Source of the DNA: a virus
DNA: 64,000 bases
Direction: 5' to 3' (one strand)
Virus record (IMG/VR): IMGVR_UViG_3300038560_000007
Coordinates: 1-64,000 of that record
The notes under the pieces are model-generated. The model searched no databases, was not told the DNA's origin, and was given only the letters and a program-made list of their open reading frames with translations. Shown here in pieces: positions 28,095-35,768 of this stretch. Positions within the stretch are counted from its first letter, which is position 1. Each line of letters starts with the position of its first letter. The translations under genes and the position numbers were made by a program.

Positions 28095-28196
28095 GATACT
28101 AGTTAACGGAAGTACGACATCGCCCACCGAGGGGTGAAGACTGGTAGCCATCAACACAGAAACTAACGAGTACATATTCGAGAGGCAGACCCACTG

Positions 28197-28364
28197 ATGT
28201 CGCTGGTGACAGTCGAGATGGTCGAGGAGAGATCTTGCCCTGACTGCTGGAGTGGAACAAACGTGCCCTGCGTTCCGATTAGGAACGTAGCAGGCTCTAA
28301 GGAACTGTACGACCTCGACCGAATGTATCACGCAAGCAGGAGGTATGGGACAGGACAACGATGA
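28197..28364 (+). CDS. small Cys protein, 55 aa
   Basis: ATG at 28197; it encodes MSLVTVEMVEERSCPDCWSG and continues to RMYHASRRYGTGQR. CPDC plus a later Cys suggests metal binding. Its stop overlaps the next gene as ATGA, in the style of this genome. Confidence 0.6.
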   Translation: MSLVTVEMVEERSCPDCWSGTNVPCVPIRNVAGSKELYDLDRMYHASRRYGTGQR

Positions 28365-28612
28365 GCATTGAGCAGGTAACAGGGCTGATGTTCATTGGTG
28401 TCGTGGTTCTCGCCGTTCTCTGGTACAGAATCCTCCTCAAGAAGTCGAACGTTCAACGGCTTGATAGGATCCCATACAACTACGCCATCTGCATATGTGG
28501 ACGGCACTACATTCGAGGCTGTAACCACAGCCGCGGAGTAGTCTCCACGTGGGTAGATGTACGTACCGGATTGCATTATCACCCAGACGGAAGCCCGGTG
28601 GAGCATCGATAA
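28361..28612 (+). CDS. membrane protein with zinc tail, 83 aa
   Basis: ATGA overlap start. One membrane helix (TGLMFIGVVVLAVLWYRILL) is followed by a soluble region with ICICGRHYIRGCNHSRG and later HYHP, a likely zinc site. No family is recognised. Confidence 0.72.
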   Translation: MSIEQVTGLMFIGVVVLAVLWYRILLKKSNVQRLDRIPYNYAICICGRHYIRGCNHSRGVVSTWVDVRTGLHYHPDGSPVEHR

Positions 28613-28809
28613 TGTGGATAATACGAGGCCTAATAATTGACGCAGGTCTATTCAGCCTGATAGTAGCGGCCGGCACATATGGATGTGCCGGCCTTAAACA
28701 TCTTCGAGAGAAGAGAAAGGAACGGAGAGATGCTAAGGGAAAGGATCTTCAAGCTGCTGACTGCGATGTTGGCTATCATAGCCATGATCTTCACAGCGGG
28801 ACAATCTAG
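28612..28809 (+). CDS. small membrane protein, up to 65 aa
   Basis: TAATG overlap start (MWIIRGLIIDAGLFSLIVAA), one membrane helix and a basic tail (HLREKRKERRDAKGKD). The frame runs 80 nt into the next gene, so the natural product may be fully translated despite the overlap. A perfect 11-bp hairpin (28668-28693) lies inside it. Confidence 0.6.
   Translation: MWIIRGLIIDAGLFSLIVAAGTYGCAGLKHLREKRKERRDAKGKDLQAADCDVGYHSHDLHSGTI
28668..28693 (+). terminator. 11-bp hairpin inside gene overlap
   Basis: GGCCGGCACAT (28668-28678), loop ATGG, ATGTGCCGGCC (28683-28693), followed by TTAAAC. It is a strong stem with a short T/A-rich 3' flank. It may attenuate transcription or mask the RBS region of the gene at 28730. 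Confidence 0.55.
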
Positions 28810-29557
28810 CCCTGCACATGCGCAGACTCAAACGACCAAGCAACTAGTTCCGAGGGAACTTATGGTTCAAGGTAACGACTTGGCAAACCTGAACTCGCTG
28901 GGCACTGGTTATACATCAGACTTCACGTACATTACCTGCGGTGGTAACTCTGGCGTTTGCTCCCCCGGTGACATCAACTCCTATACTAGCGAGGCCGTGT
29001 TCGCCGCTGCCATAGCTGACGGCACGCAGCCGCCCGGGTCGACGGCGCTGCTGGACCTGGAACCGTGGGACCTGACCCCCGCCAGCGAGTCGGCGCACAT
29101 CGAGTACTACGACAAGCTCGCAACTGAGGCAGCTATCGCGAATGGGATCAACCTAATCTTGAGCCCGGTCGATTACGTAGACGGCCTACCAGAGGCAGCC
29201 GAGGCTGAGGCAGCCTATGCAGGCGCGGGCACGATCATCGAGATTCAGTCACAGGGTCACGACGCTACTCCAACCAAGCTCTACGACTACGTCGACCCGA
29301 TTGTCAAGGCTATTCGAGCTCAGAACAAGACCGTGCCAATCATGATTGGACTAGCTACGGACGCAGGAGGATGGAACGTCATCTCTGGCACTACGCTATA
29401 CGATGACTACCTGACAACCTACGGCCTAGCATCCGCATTCTGGCTAAACGCCGCTACATGGACAGACGTGAACGCTAAGCCCTGTGCAGCAACAGGCTGT
29501 CCAGTAGATGGCGATGCCTTCCTCGACCTCTGGGTGACAGGAGCTACGTCGTCATGA
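28730..29557 (+). CDS. secreted glycoside-hydrolase-like protein, 275 aa
   Basis: ATG at 28730 (MLRERIFKLLTAMLAIIAMI) with AAGGAACGGAGAG upstream; the in-frame start at 28679 lies in the hairpin and is rejected. A signal peptide ends near SSPAHAQ. The mature part has a TIM-barrel-like alternation with LLDLEPWDLTPAS (acidic catalytic candidates D and E), NGINLILSPVDYVDG and VPIMIGLATDAGGW. It resembles GH25/DUF1906-type barrels but with no clear family. It is the second secreted protein of the region; a role outside the host membrane is likely. Confidence 0.78.
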   Translation: MLRERIFKLLTAMLAIIAMIFTAGQSSPAHAQTQTTKQLVPRELMVQGNDLANLNSLGTGYTSDFTYITCGGNSGVCSPGDINSYTSEAVFAAAIADGTQPPGSTALLDLEPWDLTPASESAHIEYYDKLATEAAIANGINLILSPVDYVDGLPEAAEAEAAYAGAGTIIEIQSQGHDATPTKLYDYVDPIVKAIRAQNKTVPIMIGLATDAGGWNVISGTTLYDDYLTTYGLASAFWLNAATWTDVNAKPCAATGCPVDGDAFLDLWVTGATSS

Positions 29558-29649
29558 GCAAGACCCAAACCTCAGCTCACTATCATATCTGGGCGGTGAT
29601 GATACTATGTCTGCTAGTCCTGATCGCAGTCCTGATAGCAATGAACTAG
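29554..29649 (+). CDS. small single-pass membrane peptide, 31 aa
   Basis: ATGA overlap with the glycosidase gene. MSKTQTSAHYHIWAVMILCL then LVLIAVLIAMN: one strong membrane helix. It could be a holin-antiholin-like or regulatory peptide. Overlap with the next gene is 43 nt. Confidence 0.6.
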   Translation: MSKTQTSAHYHIWAVMILCLLVLIAVLIAMN

Positions 29650-29843
29650 CAGAACACGAACTGCTTATCGTTCACTCACACAGAGAGGATGATGGCCGTT
29701 ACATCGTAGAAGGACGATGCCTCTGCGGTGAAGGGCCTTTCACCGGGATGTCTACAGTGAGCTTCCGCATCGCGCGCTCGCACGTTAGCCAGTCGCCCTA
29801 CAAGAAGCACTTGGAAGCGCAGGTCAAGAAAGCTTCCTCGTAA
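29607..29843 (+). CDS. hypothetical protein, 78 aa
   Basis: ATG at 29607 (MSASPDRSPDSNELAEHELL). The middle IVEGRCLCGEGPFTGMSTVS with a following HVSQSPYKKHLE gives a CxC..H..H pattern of a small zinc finger. It is the last gene before promoter P10. Confidence 0.68.
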   Translation: MSASPDRSPDSNELAEHELLIVHSHREDDGRYIVEGRCLCGEGPFTGMSTVSFRIARSHVSQSPYKKHLEAQVKKASS

Positions 29844-29849
29844 GGGTCC

Positions 29850-29879
29850 TAGCTTGACCTCGTGGAGTACATATATAAT
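29850..29879 (+). promoter_or_regulatory. promoter P10
   Basis: -35 TAGCTT (29850-29855), 18-bp spacer, -10 TATAAT (29874-29879) in TATATAATAG, then ATGTATAAC. It drives the recombination and DNA-modification genes from 29911. Confidence 0.88.
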
Positions 29880-29910
29880 AGATGTATAACAATGAGGAGG
29901 GCACCCGGTT

Positions 29911-31086
29911 TTGATTGATCCTACCCAAATCCATGAAGTGCACGGAAGCGTGCTCAAGTCGTTTCAGGGCTGCCGCCTTCAGTACAAATGGAACTTCATC
30001 GACGGGTACACTCCGCCGACCGTCGCTGCTCCATTGGAGTTTGGCTCGGCATTCCACCGTGGGATGGAAGTCCTCTATAACCCAGACACCTGGGACCTCC
30101 CGCTATTGGAACTCTACCGTCTGGCTAAGGAAGAGTTCACTAACGTTTGCATGCACCAGTTGGAAGCCTTCCTCAATAGAGCCGCGCTGTATCAGCTAGA
30201 CCACGAAGCTGAAGTTGACTACCTCAAGCGCATCGAGCTCGGATGCGGCATGCTCCGCAAGGTCGCTCGGACTATGGATCGTAAGAGCTTCAAGCCCGTT
30301 CTAACCGAGAAGGAGATCTTTGTCCCGATCAAGTATCCTACCACTGATCAACAGTTGCATTGTCGGTGCAACGATTGCTGGGATAAGTCCAGTAAAGCTG
30401 ACCCTGATCTCATCCCTACCGAGTGGTCCGGTCTTCCAGTCTACTACGGACTACGTGTCGATGCCGTACTCGTGGACGAAGACGGAGGCTACTGGCTCGT
30501 CGACTGGAAAACCGCCAGTCAGCTCTTGAAGGATCAACTCATCCTCGAGCTCGACGGCCAGATCATCAACTACCTCTGGGCGCTCAAGCTCGCCTCAGGT
30601 CTAGACCTCCGAGGCTTCAAGTACGTCCAGATCCTAAAGGACTTCCCCCACAAGCCGAGGGAGCTAGTAAACGTCCGTCTCGGACGTAAGTTCAGCGTGG
30701 CCAAGAACGCTCGAACAGATGCTGCCACGTTCTCTACCTATGTCAAGAAGCACGACAGCGATGCTTTTAAGGCTGGACTCTACGCCGAGCATATCGAATA
30801 CCTTCGCAACTTCGGCCCCATGTTCATTAACTGGATGACAGTCTACAAGACCGACCAACAGCTCGAAGTCGTCGGTACAGACTTGGCCTATGCAGTTAAG
30901 GACTTGCTAGACTCTCCGGACATCTACGCTACTGGTGGTCGAATGGTTTGCCAGCGTTGCGTCTTCCAGGAACCTTGCCTCGAACGGCAATCAGGAGGTG
31001 ATTTCCAAGACATCCTAGACTCGCAGTACGAGAAGCTCCCACCGTACTTCATAATCGAACGAGAGCGCAGGAAGGCGGACGCGTGA
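29911..31086 (+). CDS. Cas4/RecB-like PD-(D/E)XK nuclease, 391 aa
   Basis: An early Cys (FQGCRLQYKW, near residue 22) with a C-terminal cluster CQRCVFQEPC is the Cas4/AddB-type iron-sulfur arrangement. The nuclease core is DAVLVDEDGGYWLVDWKTAS (D...DxK). A second Cys group CRCNDCWDKS is inserted. Such phage nucleases work beside single-strand annealing or RecA-like proteins; the Sak4-like gene is next but one. TTG start, with GAGGAGGGCACCCGG upstream. Confidence 0.9.
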   Translation: MIDPTQIHEVHGSVLKSFQGCRLQYKWNFIDGYTPPTVAAPLEFGSAFHRGMEVLYNPDTWDLPLLELYRLAKEEFTNVCMHQLEAFLNRAALYQLDHEAEVDYLKRIELGCGMLRKVARTMDRKSFKPVLTEKEIFVPIKYPTTDQQLHCRCNDCWDKSSKADPDLIPTEWSGLPVYYGLRVDAVLVDEDGGYWLVDWKTASQLLKDQLILELDGQIINYLWALKLASGLDLRGFKYVQILKDFPHKPRELVNVRLGRKFSVAKNARTDAATFSTYVKKHDSDAFKAGLYAEHIEYLRNFGPMFINWMTVYKTDQQLEVVGTDLAYAVKDLLDSPDIYATGGRMVCQRCVFQEPCLERQSGGDFQDILDSQYEKLPPYFIIERERRKADA

Positions 31087-31259
31087 ACGTTGCAATGTTC
31101 AGAGAGCAAGTCCAGAAGGCTCACGAAGAATTCGACGAGACGGTTGACGCGGCACGAGCTAGCTACCGGCAAAGGATGCGAGAGATCCACTCCGAATTTC
31201 TCGGAGAGCCTTACCCTAATGACATAGCTGTCGATGAGCACCCCAAGAGGGCTCACTGA
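31083..31259 (+). CDS. small helical protein, 58 aa
   Basis: GTG start in a GTGA overlap with the nuclease stop and a TGATG overlap with the next gene. The sequence VNVAMFREQVQKAHEEFDET and then ARASYRQRMREIHSEFLGE is a charged helix, probably a coiled coil. No family is recognised. Confidence 0.7.
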   Translation: MNVAMFREQVQKAHEEFDETVDAARASYRQRMREIHSEFLGEPYPNDIAVDEHPKRAH

Positions 31260-32065
31260 TGACTCTGGTTATTCCGGAAGCATTCGGAGGCATCCCACTC
31301 AAGCGCGTCGGAGATCTCCAGCCCTACATCAAGGGTCTTCTCTATGGCAAGCCTGGAGCAGGCAAGACGTTCTTCTCTGCGCAAGCGTCTAAGGTCCCGG
31401 CCATGAGTCCTTGCCTAGTCATGACGCCAGATGCTACCGAAGCTGACACATTGCGCGAAGCGGCCCCAGATGCAGTCCATGCCAAGATCAACAACTTCGA
31501 AGAGTTCTGGGACATCTACAGAGCCTGCGCAGTCGGTCTAGATGATCCTGACAAGATCCCGTTCAAGACGATCATCATGGATACAGGCACCGAAGCCCAG
31601 AAGATGAACATGCGTGACATCATGGCTAAGCTCATGATCACTGGTCGCCCTGGCGGTGGCGAGGTCAACATGGACGTGCCCAGCGTTCGCGAGTGGGGCC
31701 AGTCCAGCAGTGAGATGCGTCGCATCCTCAGGTCCTTCCGAGACTTGCCTGTCAACTTCATAGTCAACTGCCACGAGCAGGAGAGTCGCGACAACCGCGG
31801 AGTGAACTGGTACAAGCCAGACCTCCCCGGCAAGCTCACCAACCAGGTTGCCGGCATGTTCTCCCTCGTGGGTTATGTCTACATCAATGCCAAGTATGAG
31901 AAGCAGGATGGTCGCAACGTCGTCGTAGACGAGAAGCGTTGCCTACTGACTGGCTTCGTAGACGGGTTTGTCACGAAGTCTAGAGCCGGCACTCTACCTA
32001 GGGTCATGGAGGACCCACAAATGGCTACGCTGTACGAGCTCATAACCGGCAAGCCTGCCGCGTAG
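31259..32065 (+). CDS. Sak4-like RecA-fold recombinase/ATPase, 268 aa
   Basis: Walker A near residue 30 (YGKPGAGKTFFSAQA), a Walker B-like TIIMDTGTEAQKM near residue 102, and the Sak4-type block RSFRDLPVNFIVNCHEQESR. C-terminal KLTNQVAGMFSLVGYVYINA matches the conserved phage family. These single-domain ATPases promote homologous pairing together with an SSB and a PD-(D/E)XK nuclease, both present beside it. TGATG overlap start. Confidence 0.88.
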   Translation: MTLVIPEAFGGIPLKRVGDLQPYIKGLLYGKPGAGKTFFSAQASKVPAMSPCLVMTPDATEADTLREAAPDAVHAKINNFEEFWDIYRACAVGLDDPDKIPFKTIIMDTGTEAQKMNMRDIMAKLMITGRPGGGEVNMDVPSVREWGQSSSEMRRILRSFRDLPVNFIVNCHEQESRDNRGVNWYKPDLPGKLTNQVAGMFSLVGYVYINAKYEKQDGRNVVVDEKRCLLTGFVDGFVTKSRAGTLPRVMEDPQMATLYELITGKPAA

Positions 32066-32105
32066 CAAGACATCTCGTAAACGTACTCGAAACGGAGAAA
32101 CGTAA

Positions 32106-32657
32106 ATGGGTTTCAAGGTCGATGTTAGCGAGCGGGAAGCGGCTGCTGGCGACAGGTCATCACTCCCGATCGGCAAGTTCCACATGGCGATCACGAACGT
32201 CGAGACGGGCACTCCAGCACAGGGAGACAACGTCGGCAGGCCGATGCTCATCTTCGAGTTCACTGTTCAGGACTCGGACCTTACCTCAGTTCAGCTCCCC
32301 GACGCGAGCGGTAGGCTCCAGCCGCCAAAGCAGACGAACGACTTCGTCAACCGGAAGGACTTCGTCAACGCGATGTGCTGGGAGGGTGCCCTGTACACCA
32401 TCGTCAACATCCTCAAGGCGATGGGTAAGTACCAGGACTGCCTCGACAACCAGGGCAAGCTGGACATCCCGTCGGATCCAGAGTTCTACCTCGGCGAGCA
32501 GATGATCGTTCGTCGCGGCATCAACAAGAAGTCCCAGCAGGCGAACCCTGACAACCCGGACTACTGGGTCCAGGCTCAGGGCTTCTCGCCCGTCAAGGGA
32601 GCGGCGGCAGTGAGTGCTGGGGCGTCTAGCTCCGGCGAAGGGTCACTGCTTCCGTAG
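32106..32657 (+). CDS. single-stranded DNA-binding-like protein, 183 aa
   Basis: The N-terminus (PIGKFHMAITNVETGTPAQG, then RPMLIFEFTVQDSDL) and the Ser/Gly-rich tail match the DUF669-like SSB partners that accompany Sak4 recombinases. It has a beta-barrel pattern and an unstructured, small-residue C-terminus rather than a strongly acidic tip. RBS AACGGAGAAACGTAA. Confidence 0.75.
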   Translation: MGFKVDVSEREAAAGDRSSLPIGKFHMAITNVETGTPAQGDNVGRPMLIFEFTVQDSDLTSVQLPDASGRLQPPKQTNDFVNRKDFVNAMCWEGALYTIVNILKAMGKYQDCLDNQGKLDIPSDPEFYLGEQMIVRRGINKKSQQANPDNPDYWVQAQGFSPVKGAAAVSAGASSSGEGSLLP

Positions 32658-32708
32658 CGAGGTCGGCGGCCAGATGATTTTGGATGCCCTCCTTGCATCT
32701 GGCCGCCT

Positions 32709-32779
32709 CGGGAGGTAGCTTAATGGCAGAGCAGGCAGAGGCGCCACCATGGATCCGGGTTCGAGTCCCGGCCTCCCAC
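32709..32779 (+). tRNA. tRNA-like element with unpairable anticodon arm
   Basis: Acceptor GGGAGG pairs with CCTCCC (six pairs, the outermost position a C-A mismatch, as in bacterial initiator tRNA). U8 is followed by a D arm GCTT/GAGC with loop AATGGCA. The T arm is perfect: CCGGG, TTCGAGT, CCCGG. The 22 nt where an anticodon arm and variable loop should be (32734-32755) have the right length but cannot pair, and no U33 context is seen. An overlapping reading frame (32723-32896, RBS GGGAGGT) would encode MAEQAEAPPWIRVRVPASHA and 37 more residues. It is likely a decayed tRNA or tRNA mimic. Confidence 0.6.
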
Positions 32780-32905
32780 GCGTATACGATTTATGACTGC
32801 TATCTCGGCTGGATAATTCAGTCGACGTACAATCGAAACCGAACACCGCCGTATAGGCCTGCAGATCCTATTCAGTGGCTATGGCTAACTAGGTGAAGGG
32901 ACTAC

Positions 32906-33448
32906 ATGTACCGCATATCAAAGAAGTTCGAGTTCAGTGCAGATCACGCACTCAAAGGACTTCCTCCGGAGCACCAGTGCTCTAGGTTCCATGGACATAA
33001 CTACGTAGTTGACGTAGTGCTCGAGTCGGCCGTTCTAAATGAGGCCGACTTCGTTCGAGACTACGGTGAACTCAGTCCAATCAAGGATTGGATCAACAAG
33101 ACGCTCGATCATCGCTGGCTTGGCTGGGGAATGATCGCTCGCCTAGAAGGTACGGAGCCATGTACGGAGCCATGTACGGAGTGCGAGAACGGCCCCTGGC
33201 ACGTTAGCCAGATTACTAAGCCTGTTCTTGATTTCAACCCGACGGCCGAGAACATGGCGAAGTTCATCTACACCTTCGCCTGTACGATTGCACCCGAAGT
33301 CTCCATGGTCGGAGTGAGTGAGACACCGAAGACGTGGGCCTGGTACACCCCAAACAACCTCACGCTCGACGTCTTAGAGCACGCGGTAGCTACGTTGCCT
33401 CAACCTCTCAGGACCAGCTTCCGCGCCGCGCTTAGGGACAATACATGA
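32906..33448 (+). CDS. queD: QueD, 6-carboxy-5,6,7,8-tetrahydropterin synthase, 180 aa
   Basis: The family core is FEFSADHALKGLPPEHQC, then SRFHGHNYVVDVVLE: zinc His residues and the catalytic Cys precede HGH. Later HRWLGWGM carries further conserved residues. QueD converts the FolE product to 6-carboxy-tetrahydropterin, the QueE substrate. A 12-bp tandem repeat gives TEPCTEPCTEC near residue 80, an internal duplication that adds cysteines. RBS AGGTGAAGGGACTAC. It overlaps folE by ATGA. Confidence 0.93.
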   Translation: MYRISKKFEFSADHALKGLPPEHQCSRFHGHNYVVDVVLESAVLNEADFVRDYGELSPIKDWINKTLDHRWLGWGMIARLEGTEPCTEPCTECENGPWHVSQITKPVLDFNPTAENMAKFIYTFACTIAPEVSMVGVSETPKTWAWYTPNNLTLDVLEHAVATLPQPLRTSFRAALRDNT

Positions 33449-34041
33449 CATCACCCTCCTGGTCTACATCGATGCCGCTTCTAGCAGATGCTTCTCCTGA
33501 AGAACTCATCCACGAGTTCCTGATGAAGACCTGCCCTGACATCTACAATCCTGACTCGGAGCATTTCAGGGACACTCCGAGACGCTTCACCAAGATGATT
33601 ACGGAGCTCACTTCCTCGGAGGACTTCAAGTTCACTACCTTCGAGGCTTCGGCCAGTGAGATGGTAATCGTTCGCGCGATCAACTTCGTCAGTATGTGTG
33701 CACATCACATCGCGCCGTTCGTCGGGACCTGCCATGTCGGTTATATCCCTGCAGAGAAGGTCGCTGGCATTTCGAAGTTCTCCAGGCATGTCAGACAGTA
33801 CGCACACACTCTGACTAACCAGGAGGCGCTGACGACGAACATCGCAGACTCGCTCGATGATATCCTGGAGCCTCGCGGTGTCGCCGTCATCATGCAGGCA
33901 AGCCACTCGTGTATGAGTACACGCGGGGCGCTGGCTCATGGATCCGATACGGTGACTAGCGCTATGCGAGGCGTGTTCATCGATCACACCAAGACGGCCA
34001 AGTCCGAGTTCATGGCTATCGTAGGTCCGAAGCTCCAATGA
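33445..34041 (+). CDS. folE: GTP cyclohydrolase I (FolE), 198 aa
   Basis: Zinc ligands are in MCAHHIAPF and QASHSCMSTRG, and the central helix is GISKFSRHVRQYAHTLTNQE. The enzyme opens GTP to dihydroneopterin triphosphate, the entry step of folate and 7-deazaguanine synthesis. Placement directly after queD makes the deazaguanine role the likely one. The start overlaps the queD stop; an in-frame ATG nine codons later is an alternative. Confidence 0.93.
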   Translation: MTSPSWSTSMPLLADASPEELIHEFLMKTCPDIYNPDSEHFRDTPRRFTKMITELTSSEDFKFTTFEASASEMVIVRAINFVSMCAHHIAPFVGTCHVGYIPAEKVAGISKFSRHVRQYAHTLTNQEALTTNIADSLDDILEPRGVAVIMQASHSCMSTRGALAHGSDTVTSAMRGVFIDHTKTAKSEFMAIVGPKLQ

Positions 34042-34088
34042 TCCCGACGGCAGGTTGGTGCATTAGACCACTGAGGAGGAGGAAGCGA

Positions 34089-34643
34089 GTGTCTGGGAAC
34101 GAAAAGCCTGTCCCATCAGGCTCTGCAGGCGCTATGGGCAGCGCGGGCGGCGGAGGCGGAGGCGGAGGCGGAGAGTACATCAGCGAGTTCGAGCGCGAGG
34201 ACGGAGGCGGAGGCGTGTCGCCGGCGACGTTCATCGTCAGCGCGATGGAGGAAAAGGCAGAGAGAATGGCTGCTGCCTACGGTGGGGTAAGCATGGCGGA
34301 AGCGAACGCCGCCTTCACGGCAGCAGCACAGAAGCTTGAAGGCCATCGCCACTCACGGTGGATCATGTGTACGCCAAGCTGTCCAGGCTTCGAGAAGCTT
34401 CAGGAGGAGCTGAAGGCCTCCGTGCAGGGCGATGCGGTTAATCACCCTCCACACTACAACCAGCACCCGAGCGGCATCGAATGCATGACCGTCGTGGAGT
34501 GGTTCAACTTCTGTCGAGGCAACGCCATCAAGTACATCTGGCGAGCCGGCTCCAAGGGCGATGAGATCGAAGACCTAAAGAAGGCTCGATACTACCTCGA
34601 CACAGAGATCGCACGACTGGAGAAGAAGCGAGATGCCAAGTAG
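34089..34643 (+). CDS. DUF3310-type phage protein with Gly-rich insert, 184 aa
   Basis: The C-terminal 60 residues (DAVNHPPHYNQHPSGIECMT, then FCRGNAIKYIWRAGSKGDEI) match the DUF3310 phage family, often labelled nucleotide-kinase-like. The N-terminal part has a run of nine Gly, then EYISEFERED, then GGGG. The EYISEFERED segment is encoded by 32 nt (34172-34203) identical to 3524-3555. The GTG at 34089 with GAGGAGGAAGCGA upstream is preferred; an ATG at 34038 overlaps the folE stop but lacks an RBS. Confidence 0.82.
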   Translation: MSGNEKPVPSGSAGAMGSAGGGGGGGGGEYISEFEREDGGGGVSPATFIVSAMEEKAERMAAAYGGVSMAEANAAFTAAAQKLEGHRHSRWIMCTPSCPGFEKLQEELKASVQGDAVNHPPHYNQHPSGIECMTVVEWFNFCRGNAIKYIWRAGSKGDEIEDLKKARYYLDTEIARLEKKRDAK

Positions 34644-34974
34644 ACCTCCTGTAGCTACGCCGAAGAATGCACGATACTGGATTCACTGTATGCGTCTAGC
34701 TAAGTCCGAACAGCGCCTCGAGCGCATAGCACAGGCGCGCGAGCTCGACGGACAGGGACTACCAAGACGACTAATAGCCGAGAAGCTCGGCGTGTCTGAA
34801 GACACAATCCTCCGATACCTCTGGCCTGGCTCAGAGAAGGGTTGTGATCACGGCAAGCGAACTTACCCAAGAGCAAAAGGGCAGTCGCGATACACAGGCC
34901 GTGAAGAGCCAACCGAGAGAGATGTAGCAACCGGCAGAGTTGACCCTGAATCACTGCTCTTGAAAGGGGCATGA
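34633..34974 (+). CDS. helix-turn-helix protein, 113 aa
   Basis: Residues 43-63 (PRRLIAEKLGVSEDTILRYL) are a classic helix-turn-helix of the sigma/resolvase type. The rest is basic (KRTYPRAKGQSRYTGREEPT). It may regulate the modification genes or recruit them to DNA. It overlaps the previous gene by 11 nt, and the next start overlaps its stop. Confidence 0.78.
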   Translation: MPSRPPVATPKNARYWIHCMRLAKSEQRLERIAQARELDGQGLPRRLIAEKLGVSEDTILRYLWPGSEKGCDHGKRTYPRAKGQSRYTGREEPTERDVATGRVDPESLLLKGA

Positions 34975-35768
34975 TGGAAATCGCCCTGATACCGCCCGTC
35001 AGCATGCTTGAGAAGACACTCGGGCGAAAGTTTCAGATGTTGATTCCACAGCCTCTAACGGATCCAACGGACTGGAACTTCTATCACACGATCGGCCATC
35101 GCGACGGATACTACGTCATGATGGACAACGGGATGTTCGAGAAAACAGAAGTCGAACCGAAGGTCCTCGTATCGATGGCTCATCGATTCAACGTCCAGGA
35201 GATTGTCCTTCCTGATGTCTGGTCAGAGCCATCCGCAACGACCGACGTCATTGCGGAATTCTTCCTCAAGGCAGGAGAGCCTCCGGAAGACTTCCACCCA
35301 GTGCTAGCCGCGGTAGCGCATGGGGGAACACTTCGCGATGCGCAGGCCTTCGTAGACTATATATCCAGGCTGCCTGCCATCGACGCGATTCACATTAGCC
35401 GCTCAGGAACGTACGCGACGAAGAATTACAACTTCCGTATTGATCTCGCCGACTGGATCGATGAGGAGTACCCAGGACGCTTCGACATCCACTTCCTCGG
35501 CTTCGACGATACCTGGCATGGAGAGGTCTCCGTCGCAGCCGATATCGGCTGCGTCCGCAGCCTAGATACGGTAGCTCCGTTCACGGCAGCTTGGGCGAAC
35601 ATGAAGTTGTCACCCGCTGGACCACTACGAATACTACGCCCGGATGACTACTTCTTCCGTCGAGCAGAAGAGTTCCCAGACGCCCTCGTAGACCGCAACA
35701 TCGCTTACCTCGACTTCCTAGCGAAGGGAGAGATGCCAAGTGAGATCAGCCGAAACCTGGGGCAATGA
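34971..35768 (+). CDS. dpdA: DpdA-type DNA-guanine transglycosylase, 265 aa
   Basis: The TGT-like barrel shows phage DpdA features: YVMMDNGMFEKTE, the counterpart of the aTGT DSGGF motif, EIVLPDVWSEP and CVRSLDTVAPF carrying the likely nucleophile Asp. DpdA swaps guanine in DNA for a 7-deazaguanine base made by FolE-QueD-QueE (and QueC). Because no QueC is seen here, the base could be CDG, or preQ0 made with a host QueC. ATG at 34971 or 34974. Confidence 0.85.
   Translation: MMEIALIPPVSMLEKTLGRKFQMLIPQPLTDPTDWNFYHTIGHRDGYYVMMDNGMFEKTEVEPKVLVSMAHRFNVQEIVLPDVWSEPSATTDVIAEFFLKAGEPPEDFHPVLAAVAHGGTLRDAQAFVDYISRLPAIDAIHISRSGTYATKNYNFRIDLADWIDEEYPGRFDIHFLGFDDTWHGEVSVAADIGCVRSLDTVAPFTAAWANMKLSPAGPLRILRPDDYFFRRAEEFPDALVDRNIAYLDFLAKGEMPSEISRNLGQ

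Noticed and set aside
32734-32755. Kozak/linker-like GCCACCATGG as evidence of engineering
   Set aside because: One short coincidence inside a tRNA-like element is not enough; listed only as something to resequence.
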